Shown piece after piece: positions 6,170 through 6,194 of a stretch of 6,194 nt of DNA. Both the position numbers and the translations under genes were made by a program. A model generated the notes under the pieces. The model saw only the letters and a list, made by a program, of their open reading frames with translations, was not told the DNA's origin and did no database searches. How positions within the stretch are numbered: the first letter of the stretch is position 1; every line of letters begins with the position of its first letter. Source of the stretch: Quisquiliibacterium sp. (GTDB lineage Bacteria; Pseudomonadota; Gammaproteobacteria; Burkholderiales; Burkholderiaceae_E); contig JAURMJ010000318.1 of the NCBI GenBank assembly GCA_030830765.1, forward strand, positions 1-6,194, given 5' to 3'.

Positions 6170-6194
6170 GCCGAGGTGGTGAAATTGGTAGACA
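6170..6194 (+). tRNA. tRNA-Leu, 5' end only
   Basis: The last 25 bases give the acceptor 5' strand GCCGAGG followed by TG and the D-arm region with GGTAGACA. This matches the start of bacterial class II tRNA-Leu genes, for example E. coli tRNA-Leu beginning GCCGAGGTGGTGGAATTGG. The long D-loop form with GGTAGAC is characteristic of leucine isoacceptors. The anticodon, variable arm and 3' end are outside the window, so the isoacceptor cannot be given. Confidence 0.88.

Overview
The window looks like ordinary chromosomal DNA of a proteobacterium, most likely a gammaproteobacterium. It is moderately GC-rich and densely packed. It carries a GshA of the E. coli-like glutamate-cysteine ligase family, a TesA-type GDSL esterase end, a hybrid HisKA/HATPase_c/receiver kinase, a PaiB-family FMN-binding protein and a tRNA-Leu. 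No transposase, integrase, CRISPR array or plasmid or phage gene is visible. The species cannot be named from this sequence alone.

Layout: (1) Positions 2-169 (+) hold the C-terminal end of a TesA-like esterase/thioesterase. (2) Positions 237-1814 (-) hold full-length gshA, convergent with tesA and probably starting at a TTG codon. (3) Positions 1815-1930 form a divergent control region with a CCGGAA-N6-TTCCGG dyad and a second imperfect copy that runs into the ribosome binding site of the next gene. (4) Positions 1931-2803 (+) hold an alpha/beta hydrolase with a complete Ser-Asp-His triad. (5) A good sigma70 promoter at 2807-2835 starts four bases after that stop. It apparently drives three genes in a row: a two-helix small membrane protein (2867-3127), a membrane-bound hybrid sensor histidine kinase (3157-5370) and a PaiB-family protein (5396-6046). 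(6) Positions 6047-6169 hold a stable-RNA-type promoter for a tRNA-Leu gene, of which only the first 25 bases are inside the window.

How the genes may work together: GshA makes gamma-glutamylcysteine, the first step of glutathione synthesis, and shares its upstream region with the hydrolase. The 2867-6046 cluster looks like one transcription unit in which a periplasm-sensing kinase is flanked by a small membrane protein and a predicted flavin-binding regulator. No DNA-binding response regulator is encoded nearby, so the phosphorelay output must lie elsewhere or be unconventional. This cluster is the part of the window most likely to be undescribed. Everything else matches well-known families.
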